A stretch of DNA of 64,000 nucleotides. Source: Ambrosia x helenae (Eukaryota > Streptophyta > Magnoliopsida > Asterales > Asteraceae). This document shows, piece by piece, positions 10,674 through 22,148 of this stretch (position 1 is its first letter; the number at the start of each line of letters is the position of its first letter). Made by a program: the position numbers and the translations under genes. Below the pieces are notes generated by a model. It did not search any database. It was not told the origin of the DNA and saw nothing but the letters and a program-made list of their open reading frames with translations. The DNA is taken from contig CM061227.1 of NCBI GenBank assembly GCA_030844895.1, positions 108,799,238-108,863,237 on the forward strand. The letters are read 5' to 3'.

Positions 10674-11308
10674 GATGCTACCCGAAGCTTTCCCTACATG
10701 TAACTGTAAAGCGCATCATTCTATTCCATATGTAAAATTGATATGTCATATTAGATTTCTCAACCCCTGAACATTTCCAGGGTATAATCTAGTAATAATA
10801 ATAAAAAAATGGGTACTTGACATTTTGAGAGCCATCAATCAATTTATGGTATAAGAAACCCATAAATCCTCAAATTATCAGCCATTAATTACACTAAAAT
10901 CACTATTTTTTCTCTCATTTTAAATTAAATAATATATTTTTTTATTTTTATCATTAATTTTTCCATCTCTACCACTTACAACTACTTTATAAAAGTATTA
11001 AAAAATTATAAAAGATGAACAATGTTGTATCAAATATAGATGAAAAGTAACATTTTTTCTCTCCTAGAATACTCAAAACCACTTCTCAAAATATGGAGAA
11101 CTCATTCACAATATTATGAAGAACCTGATATAAATTCGCTAACATTTATAGCTTAGTAACCCTACTCTCGGATAGTAGTCACATTCTCGCTTCAAACTAA
11201 CATTTGCATTAATATTATACTCTTTTTTTATGTCTGTATAGAATATTAGCAATCGGCATCAAGCATAAACGAATACGAAAAAGTTCATTTCTTCATTAAC
11301 AATAAAAA
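10674..11308. other. Inter-element DNA, no gene seen
   Basis: AT-rich sequence with only a short accidental ORF crossing the LTR border. I see no domain, repeat array or terminal structure. Confidence 0.6.
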
Positions 11309-11789
11309 CTAGTTTTATACCCGTCACAATACGGGTAGCCTAATGTAATTATACAAAAAGTTTAGAACATATTTTTTTCCTTTTTGTTTGCATCCGTATT
11401 TAAAAACAAAAGTATTAAATATAAAAAAATAAGATACAACTATCAAACTATATCATCACTTCTGGTTAAATACAAATTATAAAAAAAGTTATCAAGAAAC
11501 AACATTCTTTGTTAGTTTATTGTTACACTTTCCACACTATTATTCACATAAAACCATATGTTAGCATCAGACATTGCACGCGATGTAACCACGTAGACCT
11601 GACCATGTGCAAATACAGGGTGGATGGATGTGGTCCGAAACTCAACTGACTATTTTTTGGCAAAACTATGTGCACTACTTGCAGTCCGTTGATGCTGCAT
11701 TTAGAGATAAATGCAATAAAGAACAACAAAATAGAAAAACAATAACAAATTGCAATTCCTTATATTTTCCTAACAAACATGGATTGTAG

Positions 11790-12226
11790 GATTTCCATAA
11801 CACTAGTACTGAGTTTGGTTGGAAGCCCTATAACCCTAAACCCGATACAACTCATTACCCCATCTGGCGGTCTGGCACGTTCTGACACAAACGAAAATGA
11901 CCACTTTTTAAAAAAGACCATTTTGACCCATACCTATTTTGGTTGGAAGCCTTTAGACCTAAACCCGCTACTACCCGTTACCCCATTTGGCAGTCTGGAC
12001 CCATTTTGGCCTAAACCAAAATAACCACTTTTTTTAAACAGTCCTATTTGACCCGTACCTAGTCCGGGCCGATCCTATTCAGACCCGAACCATGTATGAC
12101 CCATTATCTCAACCGATGGTCTGAACCTGTTTTGATCCAAACCAAAATAACCACTTTTTTAAACAATCCATTTTGATTTGTACCCATTTTGTTCTGAACC
12201 CATTCTAACCCGAACCTAGCCGACCT
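11790..12226. repeat. Degenerate tandem repeat, about 150 bp period
   Basis: Three diverged copies of a block with the phrases CCATTTTG, CCAAAATAACCACTTTTTT and ACCCGTTACCCCAT. The ORFs in it are by-products of the repeat. The solo LTR at 12232 interrupts it. Confidence 0.55.
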
Positions 12227-12231
12227 GTTAC

Positions 12232-13012
12232 TGCTGATTTTGCTAACTAATGATGAAGTAGTCAAACTACTGATAAAGTGGTTATCCACTGATGAAAGAA
12301 ACTCCTGATGAAGTGGTTAACCACTGATGAGGAAAGCAAACATCTACTGAAGTTCAAAACTCTAATAGCAACAACTGCTGAAGTAATAACTTGTTGATGC
12401 GTTTTGCGACTAAGGATTGGATAAACATAATTAACATGTGTTAGTGATTGGCTGAAGGTAAACATTATGGGCGAATGTAGATAATTAGTGGGCGAAGGTA
12501 GATGATAACGGGCGAAGGAAGATTGGATCTGATAAGAAGACACATTCGACCAGTAGAAGTGGGCGAATGTGGAAAATGCCTACGTTCGACCAGTGAAAAG
12601 GGGCGAACGTGCAGTGTCTATAAATAGGTTTTGTGATTTTGATTATGTAATAGAATTGTCAGTTGTGTCTGTGTTCAGGTCAGGTTCAGAGGTTGTTTTG
12701 AGAAATTGTGTGTGTGTTCTAGATTAACATAAAACTGATTGTAAAAGCTTATTTGAAAGAAGTTAATCTATGAAATGATGTTGAAAATGATCTTGATTGT
12801 GTTTTGATATGTGTTTTATCAATTTGTTCAGAACTAGGGTTTCCGCACCTGGTTTTGTAACTTGTATGATCGTATAATCCTGTTTTAGCTAAAATCTTTC
12901 GCTCACATAACTTCTGAAGACTTAATCTACTGATAGCTAGTTAGTTAGAGTTCTGTTAATGTTCGTTAGTTAGTTAGTTAGCTTTCCTCATCTGTAGTTA
13001 GCAAAGTCAACA
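12232..13012 (+). repeat. Solo LTR (781 bp) with 5-bp target duplication
   Basis: It begins TGCTGATTTTGCTAACTA and ends TAGTTAGCAAAGTCAACA, so the termini are nearly perfect inverted repeats over 18 bp. GTTAC flanks it on both sides (12227-12231 and 13013-13017). A TATA box (TATAAATA, 12619-12626) gives the orientation. No internal domain is attached, so it is the product of LTR-LTR recombination. The superfamily, copia or gypsy, cannot be told from the LTR alone. Confidence 0.8.
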
Positions 13013-13207
13013 GTTACCCGACCCGTCCATGCATACGTAAATACTAATTGAGATCTATATTTTCATAAACCAAGAAGCTTTCAAGCTAGCAATAAAAAAA
13101 AAAGAGTAACAACCACAAAAAATAAGTAGTAAAGAATAAAATAACCCAAATATTTGTCTAATTACAGTTTTTTAAATGTATTCTCTTCTGAGTTAGGATG
13201 AACATAT

Positions 13208-13610
13208 TATATATTAGCACAAATCATGGATCATCGTCAATCAAGGAAAGTTAAAAGAATTTGGAAACTTGTTCAAATGACCAATTACATTCTAGAGTCA
13301 ATATCTGGTAGTTAATTATTTTATAAATCTTCATGTATCTATCTCGTGAATATTTCCATTCATTGTAAATACTTGGCCTATAAATGCTAAATACGCCAGA
13401 ATTACATTTTATTCATACTGACGTATATGACATTTATAGACCAAGTACTTACAAGGAATGAAAACATTATCAAGATAGATACAAGGAGAGTTATAAAAGA
13501 ATTAATTACCAAATATTTATTCAAGCATGTAATTAGCCATTTGAACGGGTTTCCAAATTCTGTGAATTATCCGTGATTGATGATGATCCATGGTTTGTGC
13601 TAATATATAA
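13208..13610. repeat. Long inverted repeat (foldback), arms about 190 bp
   Basis: The left arm (13208-13398) is the reverse complement of the right arm (13426-13610) with scattered mismatches, roughly 80-85% by eye. Shared landmarks are TATATTAGCACAAA, CATGGATCATC, TTTGGAAAC and the TAC-TTGG-CTATAAATG stretch next to the loop. It could be a MITE or an inverted-duplication hairpin RNA locus. No protein is encoded. Confidence 0.75.
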
Positions 13611-14539
13611 AAAGTCTTTGCATTAAATAGAAGTAACATTAAAAGATAATCAAGAAAGCTAGATGAATCTATAAAGAATAGTCTTTAAACATATAGTTTA
13701 TATACTATTTATTTATTTCTCATAATTCAAACTATTGAAATCAACCCAAATTCAAATAGATTAGAAACCTCATCCCCTTCTTACTTGAAAGATAATATCA
13801 AGTATAAAAAACTACTGTATATGAAAAAACTCATCCATAGTTAAAAATGGTAAATTTATAAAAATTTTGAGATGCCTAAAGGTGATCGAAAGCATGTAAA
13901 TTTGAATGTGATTACAATTACTACGTTGAAATGTATGATTAATACAACATAAGTGTTGTAGTATATAAAACCTAGAGCAGGGACATACAGGGAATTCATT
14001 CTCACATCTTTATAGTCGTCCAAATCTGAATCATTATATTCATCACCAAGAAAAAAGAAGAGGATGAGGATGTAGTTGGAACTTTGATCGAACCACTAGG
14101 CGATTTATGGGATGGGCAGTTGAACAACAGAATTTTTGTGAACAAAGGAGAATAATGCATCTATACCTTTTATTTATAGGCGAGTATGAAAAAATTTGAA
14201 TTCAAAAATTAGTGGGAACAATTATTAAATTCGAATTAATGACGGTTACATAAAATGGAGCGAACAGTTATTGAGTAACCATCACTAAACATAAAAACTG
14301 TCTAATTTAAATGGCTGAGATCGCTTTAAATCTTGATCGAACGGTTGAATTTAAACCAAAAACGTTTTCTGATAGCCGGCGTTAATAGTATTTTAAATAT
14401 GTCCATTTATGTGTTGTGTGCGCTCGTTTGTTCGATTAAGGTTAAACGAATGAACACGAACATAACACTTTTCATGTCCATTCTATTCACTTACATTTCT
14501 ACATGAAAACAATGCTTGATCATTATAATAAAAAATGAC

Positions 14540-14799
14540 CTTGTGGGTGAAGTATATGCAAAATCCACAAAACCGACGTTAGAGCCTTGCCATTTCAGTA
14601 TCCTACCATCGGTTACTGTTGTAAAGGGACCATCAGTGAGGAGAAGTCCGCGAAATGCAGCTGATTCAGGGCCGGTAACCCCTTGAGGCAATTCAAGCTT
14701 ACGAAACTTGTCATATTGACAAGAAACAACAACAAATGTGTAAAGAAATATGACAAAGACACAAGGCAAGGATGATGTTCGCAGTTGCAGACTCGCCAT
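14540..14799 (-). pseudogene. Strictosidine synthase-like first exon (gene fragment)
   Basis: An open frame starting at the ATG at 14799 encodes a hydrophobic N-terminus that looks like a signal peptide (MASLQLRTSSLPCVFVIFLY), then LELPQGVTGPESAAF, DGPFTTVTDGRILKWQG and FAYTSPTR. The GPES, DGRI-KW and FAYTSP elements are characteristic of the first propeller blade of strictosidine synthase-like proteins, which are secretory six-bladed beta-propellers. The frame ends at a good donor, ACAAG|GTCATT (exon end 14540), as expected of exon 1. No later exons are seen on the minus strand below it. It sits inside the predicted minus-strand Helitron in the same orientation, so capture is likely. A frame upstream of the ATG adds ten residues and is probably not used. 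Confidence 0.72.
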
Positions 14800-15139
14800 G
14801 TGTGGATATGATTTAAGAGCATTGCACATAGCTCTTATATATAGAATAGAAATGAAACAAGTCGTTAAGTGTTTGACTATTGATTGGAGTTCAATTATTA
14901 ATACATGGTTTTCGTCTTTGTTGTTTAATAAGTTTGTAGGAGTATGTATGAAATTCTCAAAAAAATAATTTGGTGCTTATTTTCAACTTCCAATCAAGTT
15001 TTCACTAATTTTAAAAATATAATTTATATACTACATTATTTTTTATAAGAAAATAAAATATAGTAAAATTAAGAGTTTTATTATCAGTGAATTCTACAGT
15101 AGTGCTACTTTTTTTTTAAGAACTAGATATTTAAAAGGA

Positions 15140-16042
15140 CTAGTAGAAATGCTCGCGCGTTGCGGCGGGTGCATTTGTTTTGCTCCTCGTGCATCGTGTT
15201 TATTGGTTATTCGTTATGATGAAGTAGAAAATAACGATGTATAAAATATATGTTATTAAAAACTGAAACTCATAAGTATATCTTCTGAATATTTTAAATG
15301 GGTACATCACAATAGGCCATACTATTCCTTGCAACACCCTTAGCTTGGCGCATGTCCTTCGGTAGGACCCTTTTATGTATCTCGAAGGCATCTAAGTATG
15401 CCATCGTAGAGCGGTGCTTAGCGTAGTGAAGTGGCGTTGCAGACTTGTATCTCTTAATGACCATAAGATTGTAGTGGAAGTGATGTAATTACTAAAATGC
15501 AGTTTGTAGTGTGACACATATTTCTATTATTTTAGGGCACTCGCGAGATGCAACGGGTTGAAACGTGTCATGGGTTGGGTGTGTTGGCAAACTTCAAGCC
15601 TACATATTTATTTGTGTGTAGAAGTGTCACATCATACCATCCTGCAACCACATAAATTTAAAAAGAAGATATAAATACATAATATATGATGTAATTTATT
15701 TACTATAAACATTGAAAGATATGTAAGTTATGTATGTGAAGAGTCACCACATTATTTATATACCAAATACATGACCACTATTTATAAGACTAGAACATTG
15801 ACACAAATATAATAAAGACATGGAGGTTATGAATGTAAAGAGTTACCACATTATTGTTAATTTGCTCATCAATTTTATAATTATGTTTAAATTAATTTCT
15901 TCAACAATTTAATATTTAGGTAGAAAAACAATTTTACCCCTAAATGACTTAAATAAGCATTATACTATAAGCAATAAAGGTTGTATTTACTTAAATTTTG
16001 CGGATATTCTGATGCTTTATAATATAGTATAGGTATAGAAGA
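15140..16042 (-). mobile_element. Small non-autonomous Helitron (903 bp)
   Basis: On the minus strand the 5' end reads TCTATACCTATACTATATTA (from 16039-16042, preceded by A at the outer choice). The 3' end has the hairpin region CCCGCCGCAACGCGCG, then CTAG at 15143-15140 followed by T. Its 5' terminus matches that of the large Helitron ending at 44351. There is no ORF of note. Confidence 0.72.
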
Positions 16043-16395
16043 TAAAGATTCGGGTTGATTCATTAGCGTGAGCATTAATTTATGGCTTTTCGATTTCTTA
16101 TTTCTTAACACAAATAACATAAGTACTTAACACATAGTTAGGTTTTTGTTTTCTTTTTATGCTAGTGTTTAATTTATTTTATTAATTATAATTATAATTA
16201 CAACTTAAACAATATGCAATTGCCGAAAGCAAAAAAAATATAGTGAACCACACTTCATACAACGTTTAACAAGAACATTAAATAGATCAACAAATACCTT
16301 AAAAGTCTTAGAACAAATATAGTTTACGTATAAAGTTATATTTGAGCATGCATATATAGATTTATAGAGTTATCTATTTCATGGCGTTCAAAGAA

Positions 16396-17219
16396 ACCAT
16401 ACAACAACAACAACGCCCAATAAATCCCACAAATAGAAAAGCTATTAGTAGTGTCTGGGGAGGGTGGGATGTAGGCAAGCCTTATCTCTACCCCTAGGAA
16501 TAGAGAGCCCGCTTTCCGGGAGACCCTCTGCTCAAATACACAACGAAAACACACACACACACACAAAAAAAAACCCGGGGAAGATACACACACACACACA
16601 CACAACTACTAATAACATCATAGACATTGAAAACAATGCATCGAAAGAATAAACACTATACCACCATAAACAACCTATGCACAAACATTTAGGAAGACAA
16701 ACATATAAAATCCGCATAACATGAAAACAAAAAGTAAGACCCTACAAAACACCTAAAATGTCTTTTTCCCATATCCTAATAGTCCTTAACCTTTATCCTT
16801 CGCGTCCATAAACCCCTATCATGGACCATGTCCTCAGAGAGGCGCAACCCCCTGTAAATCTTGTCTAACCCGCTCAACCCACGTCAATTTTGGTCTGCCT
16901 CTACTCCTTTTTCCTTCCACAGTGAGACCTTCTACCACTCTAACTAGCTTAGTCGTTTGTCTCCTCTTCACATGCCCAAACCATCTCAATCTCCCCTCTT
17001 TAATCTTATCCGAGATACTAGCTACCCCCAATCTACCCCTTAAAACCTCATTTCTTATCCTGTCTAACCGTATGTGTCCGCACATCCACCTCATCATCCT
17101 CATCTCAGCTACCTCCATCTTCCGTGCTTGCATTTTCTTGATTTCCCAACAGTCAGAGCCATATAACATAGCCGGTCTAATAGCTACCCCCTCCCCATAC
17201 CCTTCTCATATTGATTGAA
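16396..17219 (-). pseudogene. Truncated LINE (RTE-like) 3' end with RT C-terminus
   Basis: The ORF at 17169-16834 encodes the C-terminal tail typical of plant LINE reverse transcriptases: MLYGSDCWEIKK, RKMEVAEMRMMRWMCGH, EGRLRWFGHVKRR and RGRPKLTWVERVRQDL. Downstream on the minus strand the 3' UTR contains the phrase GGTAGAGATAAGGCTTGCC and ends in a (TTG)n tail near 16396-16410, as RTE-type LINEs end in short tandem repeats. The RT core and endonuclease are missing (5' truncation). Confidence 0.75.
16546..16602. repeat. Two (CA)n microsatellites inside the LINE 3' UTR
   Basis: Two blocks of alternating AC are separated by an A-run and CCCGGGGAAG. They arose within the LINE tail region. Confidence 0.85.
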
Positions 17220-18369
17220 ATTGAGGAAAGTCTCCATACCCTTCTCCAACCATCCTCTTCATCATATGTTCTTCATGTCCATTTGTTCCCTGCAACATTA
17301 GTTTTCATCCCATGCAATAAGTGGAAGTAATATCTATAATATATTAGAAACGTATTAGCAAATCTAGAATGTTATATTTATAATTTTGTCCATTTTATTT
17401 AGTTAACAATATATATGATTCAAGATACACAACTTCTTAACAAGGAAAGTTAGGAAAGCCATCTGTCACCTTCATAGGGGCCATATCATCCAATTCAATA
17501 GAGTTGAGGTCAATAGGTCATAGAACATGCTGACTTCTGAATGCTTCAAGGAGAGAAACTAAAAATGCACAAAGAAGAGAAAAAATTGTACTAATTAATT
17601 TTGAAAAATATTTTCTCATTAATAATTCTGAATATTGTTTGTTTATTGTTTTAATTGTTAGTTGCACAATTAAATTACCTCAATTTGATTTTGCAACGAT
17701 CCAACGTAGTTGATTATTACATCCAACATCACTGGCATTCCCATTGTCTATAGCAAATAACTAAATTTAAATGGAGCAAAATAATGATATATTATGAAGA
17801 CAAATTTTTGTAATTGTCAAAGAACATATGAACAAGTAGAAAAAAAATGTATATATGTATATAAAGATTAACTCATATCTTTATACTTTGTAGCATCCGG
17901 TAACCATATCTTGCAAGCGCCTTAACTTCTCATTGATTTTTTGCTCTTCTCATCTAATGAAGACATAATTTTTTTGGACAAAACAATGTTTCAAAGCATG
18001 AAATTAGCTCTTAGATTTTGTTTGGGGTTATGAAAAGACTATTAGCATTCAAGAAATTGATTATAATGAAGTATATATAATAATATAGATAAGGGGTTGA
18101 AAGGTCTCACATTTAAGACACATCATAGGTTAGGTTGTATTCTGTGTTTTAAAAGTTGGACATAAGGGCATAATTGGGATAAGATTTTAGGATGTGAGGT
18201 ATTGGATTATGTTAAATTTACTAATCTACCCTCCTAAGTGTCTTAATTGTAACAACTATGCCAATAACACCCTTAATTTTTTTTACTTAATATGTTGTAC
18301 ATGTTGCTTGTTAAGTTGTACAGAAATGCAAATTACCATGTTGTACATTACTCTTCCTTAATAAGATAA
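17220..18369. other. Helitron body, no gene seen
   Basis: This AT-rich sequence belongs to the minus-strand Helitron 11309-19089. Bases 18290-18369 hold its 5' subterminal sequence on the minus strand. No ORF or domain is recognised. Confidence 0.55.
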
Positions 18370-19083
18370 TCTATACTACATTATAAAAGAGGAGATATGA
18401 CTAAAATAGTCACTTCATGTCAATTTTAAGATGACATACAAAAGGTCACAAGGTAAACAACTATCTTTTGTCAAATCCTTCCCTTTATGCCCCTATGTGC
18501 AACATTTGATTACAATTGTACAAATGACTAATGCAAGTCATCTCTATTATTATTTGCTTCACCTTTTGATTTTCTCATCTTTAATGAATTCAATTTGAGA
18601 TTCAATGCCTCACATTTTCCTTTTCTCATCTTCAATGATGAATTAAAATCAACATCACTCAAGTTAATATTTAAAACCCCTCATACCATTGCCTTATCAC
18701 ACCATTTTCTTTATTTCTCTTGGAAGTTATCATCGAATGATATTGTTTAACACTTGTAGTCTCGCACTATTGATTATTATGTTGGTAAGCCAACACTTGT
18801 AATCCTGTATATTCTTTATGTATATTTATTTATTTTATTTATTTAGTTATTTAGTTTTTAAGCTTTTTGTTAGTTCTTATATATGTTTTTTTCATTATTT
18901 TGTCCGTGTTTTCTTTTGCATATTTTCTAAGAATTTTATGCAACAAGTCGACCAATACGAACCAAACTTTAAGGAATACATGTTTGTCGACATGATTTAC
19001 CCGCTGCAATGCGCGATGGGAAAACTGCTAACGTATTACAAGTTATTTTGAATCCCGTCGCAACACGCGGATAAACCCACTAG
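18370..19083 (+). mobile_element. Non-autonomous Helitron (714 bp) inserted at another Helitron's 5' end
   Basis: The 5' end is A|TCTATACTACATTATAAAAG at 18370. The 3' end is CCCGTCGCAACACGCGG followed by CTAG (19080-19083) and then T. It shares its 5' 400 bp and 3' 130 bp with the larger Helitron 40178-42137. Near the 3' end an open stretch (about 18938-19050) reads QYEPNFKEYMFVDMIYP, also conserved in that relative; its source is unknown. It lies 6 bp inside the 5' terminus of the minus-strand Helitron. Confidence 0.82.
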
Positions 19084-19537
19084 TATAGATAACATGGTGG
19101 TAATTATAACTGTGTACATTTTGTATACATATCATGTAAATATGTAATTACATAACAATTGATTTTTATCTTATTTTCACCACAAATAAAAGAATTTTTT
19201 GAAGCAATTGAATTTTGGCAGCCATAAAGCACGTTTTTTTTTAAATTCAACTCAAGCATAAATAGAATTGAATGAGATTTGTACAGATTAATTTCTTGCA
19301 AGAATACTATGGGCTGTTTGGTTGATTAAGTGTTGAATCATTAATGTGCTGTTTATTTTTTGCTCAGAAGCACTTCTGACCTCTTTTGTCTGCGCCACGT
19401 AGACGCACGCAGACGTTTGGAGTCTGCAGATTGTTTGTTTTTTGGAAGACCTTTTACTAAAAACGGTCTTCCTGACCTCTTCTTGGTGCAGACTTGTTCC
19501 AAAGTCTTCTAAGGTCTTCAAAGGTCACTTCTCTTCT

Positions 19538-19714
19538 CCTCACCCACCACCACCACCACGGTTCACCACCACCACCAACCACGGTCCACCACCACCACCA
19601 CTACCACCACCTACCACCGTCCACCACCACCACCACGGTCCACCACCACCCACCACCGTCCACCACCACTCACCACCATCGTCCACCACCACCACCGTCT
19701 ACCACCACCACGGT
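19538..19714. repeat. CCACCA-rich minisatellite (left part)
   Basis: Imperfect repeats of CCACCACC(A/G)TCCACC. The His/Pro-rich ORFs on the plus strand are artefacts of the repeat. Interrupted at ACGGT by the LTR element; continues at 27137. Confidence 0.85.
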
Positions 19715-19741
19715 TGTGACATCCGTCACTTTTTATTCTTT

Positions 19742-19786
<45 letters not shown>

Positions 19787-19982
19787 TTAGTCTAGACTAA
19801 CCCTTAAACCCAAACCATTACCCTAGTCCATTAACCTACCAAGCCCAAACCCCTTTTTGTTTCTTTAAAAGACGAGGCCCAATAGCCGGCCCAGCAGCCT
19901 ACTTAGTCTGGCCCAAGAAGCAGCCCACCTGTCCCTCCTCCCCTCCTTCCATTTTAATCAAAAAAAAAAAAAGAAAGAATGG

Positions 19983-20050
19983 TTCCAGCGGGTCTCGAAC
20001 CTGAGCCGTCCCACACGCATACACGCGCTTCCACCACTAGGCCAAGACAT
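19983..20050 (-). promoter_or_regulatory. tRNA-like Pol III module, antisense (5' LTR)
   Basis: Minus strand: box A-like TGGCCTAGTGG (20044-20034), 32-nt spacing, box B GGTTCGAGACC (20001-19991), then a long T-rich run (19978-19960). Confidence 0.6.
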
Positions 20051-20348
20051 TGTTTGTTGATTCTATCCAGACACTTATTGATTTATAAGCTAACCTGTTG
20101 TTCACCCTTCTTCCTTACTTACTGCTGCTGCGACGCATCCAAACAAAAAAAGGGAAGAAATCAACAAGGCTGGAATCATGGACAATCATCATCAGGTATT
20201 GGTCTTGTTGACCGAACAATCAATGTTTGTCAATCCCATGCTTAATCAACGCGAATTACAGCTCAAATACCTTCCAAATCGAGCCTAATAACGAGTATAA
20301 TTTATGAACGGGTCAAAGCTTTCTAAAAACAATTAATCCCTATGGCTC

Positions 20349-20355
20349 TATAAAT
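20349..20355 (+). promoter_or_regulatory. TATA box of the 5' LTR
   Basis: TATAAAT between the two oppositely oriented tRNA-like modules. The same element in the 3' LTR is at 25337-25343. Confidence 0.5.
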
Positions 20356-20675
20356 TGAAACCTTCTCTGTGCTCTAAACATGCCGAACAACAAACCCCTA
20401 CCCTCAATTCTTCGTTTACTTCACCAAATCTCCGAATTCAAAGATGGTTGACTTTTCGTTTGACTCGCTTAATCAAGTCTTGTACTCTCTGTAAGTTAAT
20501 TTTAATTATGCGTATCCGTTTGTCTTGAACCAGGGAACAAAAGCCCCATATTAGTTTTGATAATTTGCATCGAATTATAGATTAGTTGGAGCTAGGGTTC
20601 ATAGGGTGTTGATGGGGATGATGACCAATTCACATATGATATATATTTTTTAAAAACTCAAACCCTCACAGATAT

Positions 20676-20757
20676 GTTATCCAGATCAGATGGTTAAGGC
20701 CTTACACCTAAGGACATGAACCGGCCAAATGGCCTGGGTTCGAGTCCCATAGGGTGC
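20676..20757 (+). promoter_or_regulatory. tRNA-like Pol III module, sense (5' LTR)
   Basis: Box A-like CAGATCAGATGG (20682-20693), 43-nt spacing, box B GGTTCGAGTCC (20737-20747), then T7 (20759-20765). Confidence 0.6.
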
Positions 20758-21429
20758 ATTTTTTTGTGTATTTCATTTTTATATATATTCTTTTGCATTA
20801 TTAATGTATATTACATATAAAATAGTTATTATGATATGTAAATTCTACAAAAATTATTTTAAGTTTATAAAACTATAAACATTCCAGAAATGATTTTTAA
20901 TTCTGAAAAATCATTTATTTATTATTTTTAATTGATTTTTGTTATTTCAATCATAAATAAATCATAATAAATTCATTTTTCATTATTTTTACATCAAAAT
21001 TTCACATAAATTATTATTAATCATTTAGAACAGAAATATAAATTTTAAACTTAAAATTCTTTAATTTTAATATTTTTAAATATTAAAGTTAACTTTTGAC
21101 AATTTGTTATAAATAGAATTAATATTCTATTTTAAAGAAAATAATTTTATAAAAATTATTTTTATACTTTAAACATATTATTGTGACCATCTTAGATTTA
21201 AATTTCATAAAAAGATTTTTGGTTATTTATTTACTAAATTTCTCTCAATTGGCGAATATTTTTAATATTAATCAAAACGAGCAATCATCCCCAATTCGAA
21301 GCCCTAGAAATACATGTATCCTAGAGTTATTTCACTTACACATTATCAATTACTTTAGGTTAATCATTTGGGAGTAATCTCAATTCATATTTCGTTGTCC
21401 AAGTTCAAATTCAAGCTATTACGTAAACA

Positions 21430-21934
21430 GTGAGTATTCCTACCCCTTTTTGCTTTTATACATTTTTGGGGTGTTACATGTACACTATTACAATTTCAAA
21501 TACAAGTTTACATTTTTACAATACAATTCTAGTACTATGTGCATTGCTTACAACGTGCTTTATGCTTAGACATTACATGTGGATTACATTTGTACTTAGT
21601 GAAATCATTAACATGGTACAAGCCGACCTTAACATTGGATAGCAGCTATTTGGATTGACAACCCGCCTAGATTGATTCTCCCCCTTTTTCATCGGAGAAT
21701 CCGTGGCCAGTGTTAAGTTATCATCCATTTATTGGTTGAGTACACTACAGTTCATACAGTACATTATACAGTCACAGGGTTGATTTCGCTCATTTGTTTG
21801 ATACATGGTTTACATATTTGCACTGTAGCTTGCACTTGAATTGTATAACTTTTTAACCTACTATATATACCAAATCTAGGAATGCTCACCAACATTTCAT
21901 ATGTTGACCAAACCTATTTTTGTACATGTTTCAG
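21430..21934 (+). other. Predicted intron within the LTR (5' copy)
   Basis: Donor CA|GTGAGT at 21430 and acceptor ATGTTTCAG|GT ending at 21934, 505 nt. The 3' LTR copy is 26417-26921. Confidence 0.48.
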
Positions 21935-22148
21935 GTGCAGTTTGATCTAGTGCTTTAGCAAGAGACATTTAGTGTTCTATTTCAATTCAATTATTTCAAT
22001 ATTTACATTTCATTTAGACAATGTAATTTCCATTTCCATGTAAGACAATTTTGATTATTCAATAATATTTACATTTAGTACCATGAGCTTTTGAACAATC
22101 GTCACTACGTGGCACCTCGATGATTCCGCCATCGGTTGGGGTGTTACA

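Larger units (their letters stand above)
11309..19089 (-). mobile_element. Helitron (minus strand), multiply interrupted
   Basis: The 3' end is on the left: on the minus strand a hairpin ACCCGT/ACGGGT precedes CTAG at 11312-11309, followed by T. The 5' end is TCTATA at 19089-19084, preceded by A, and continues at 18369 after an inserted Helitron. Its 5' sequence (TTATTAAGGAAGAGTAATGT) matches the Helitron 5' ends near 33768 and 34858. No Rep/helicase ORF is present, so it is non-autonomous. It contains a solo LTR, a foldback, a strictosidine synthase-like exon, a smaller Helitron and a LINE remnant. Pairing of these two ends rests on nesting logic and is an inference. Confidence 0.6.
19715..22148 (+). 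repeat. 5' LTR of the non-coding LTR element
   Basis: It contains (ATA)n at about 19745-19786, an antisense tRNA-like module (19983-20050), a TATA box (20349), a sense tRNA-like module (20676-20757), the AT-rich conserved block (20905-21045), a predicted intron (21430-21934) and a U5 end shared with the other long LTRs. Confidence 0.95.

Noticed and set aside
12392..13012. Solo LTR starting at TGTTGA (12392)
   Set aside because: The end pair TGTTGA/TCAACA looked good, but flanks do not match; starting at 12232 gives a perfect GTTAC duplication and longer inverted termini.
19442..19795. Pro/His-rich ORFs over the CCACCA repeat (also 27108-27521)
   Set aside because: All three frames give repetitive His, Pro and Thr. 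The composition comes from the minisatellite and the ORF continues into LTR sequence.
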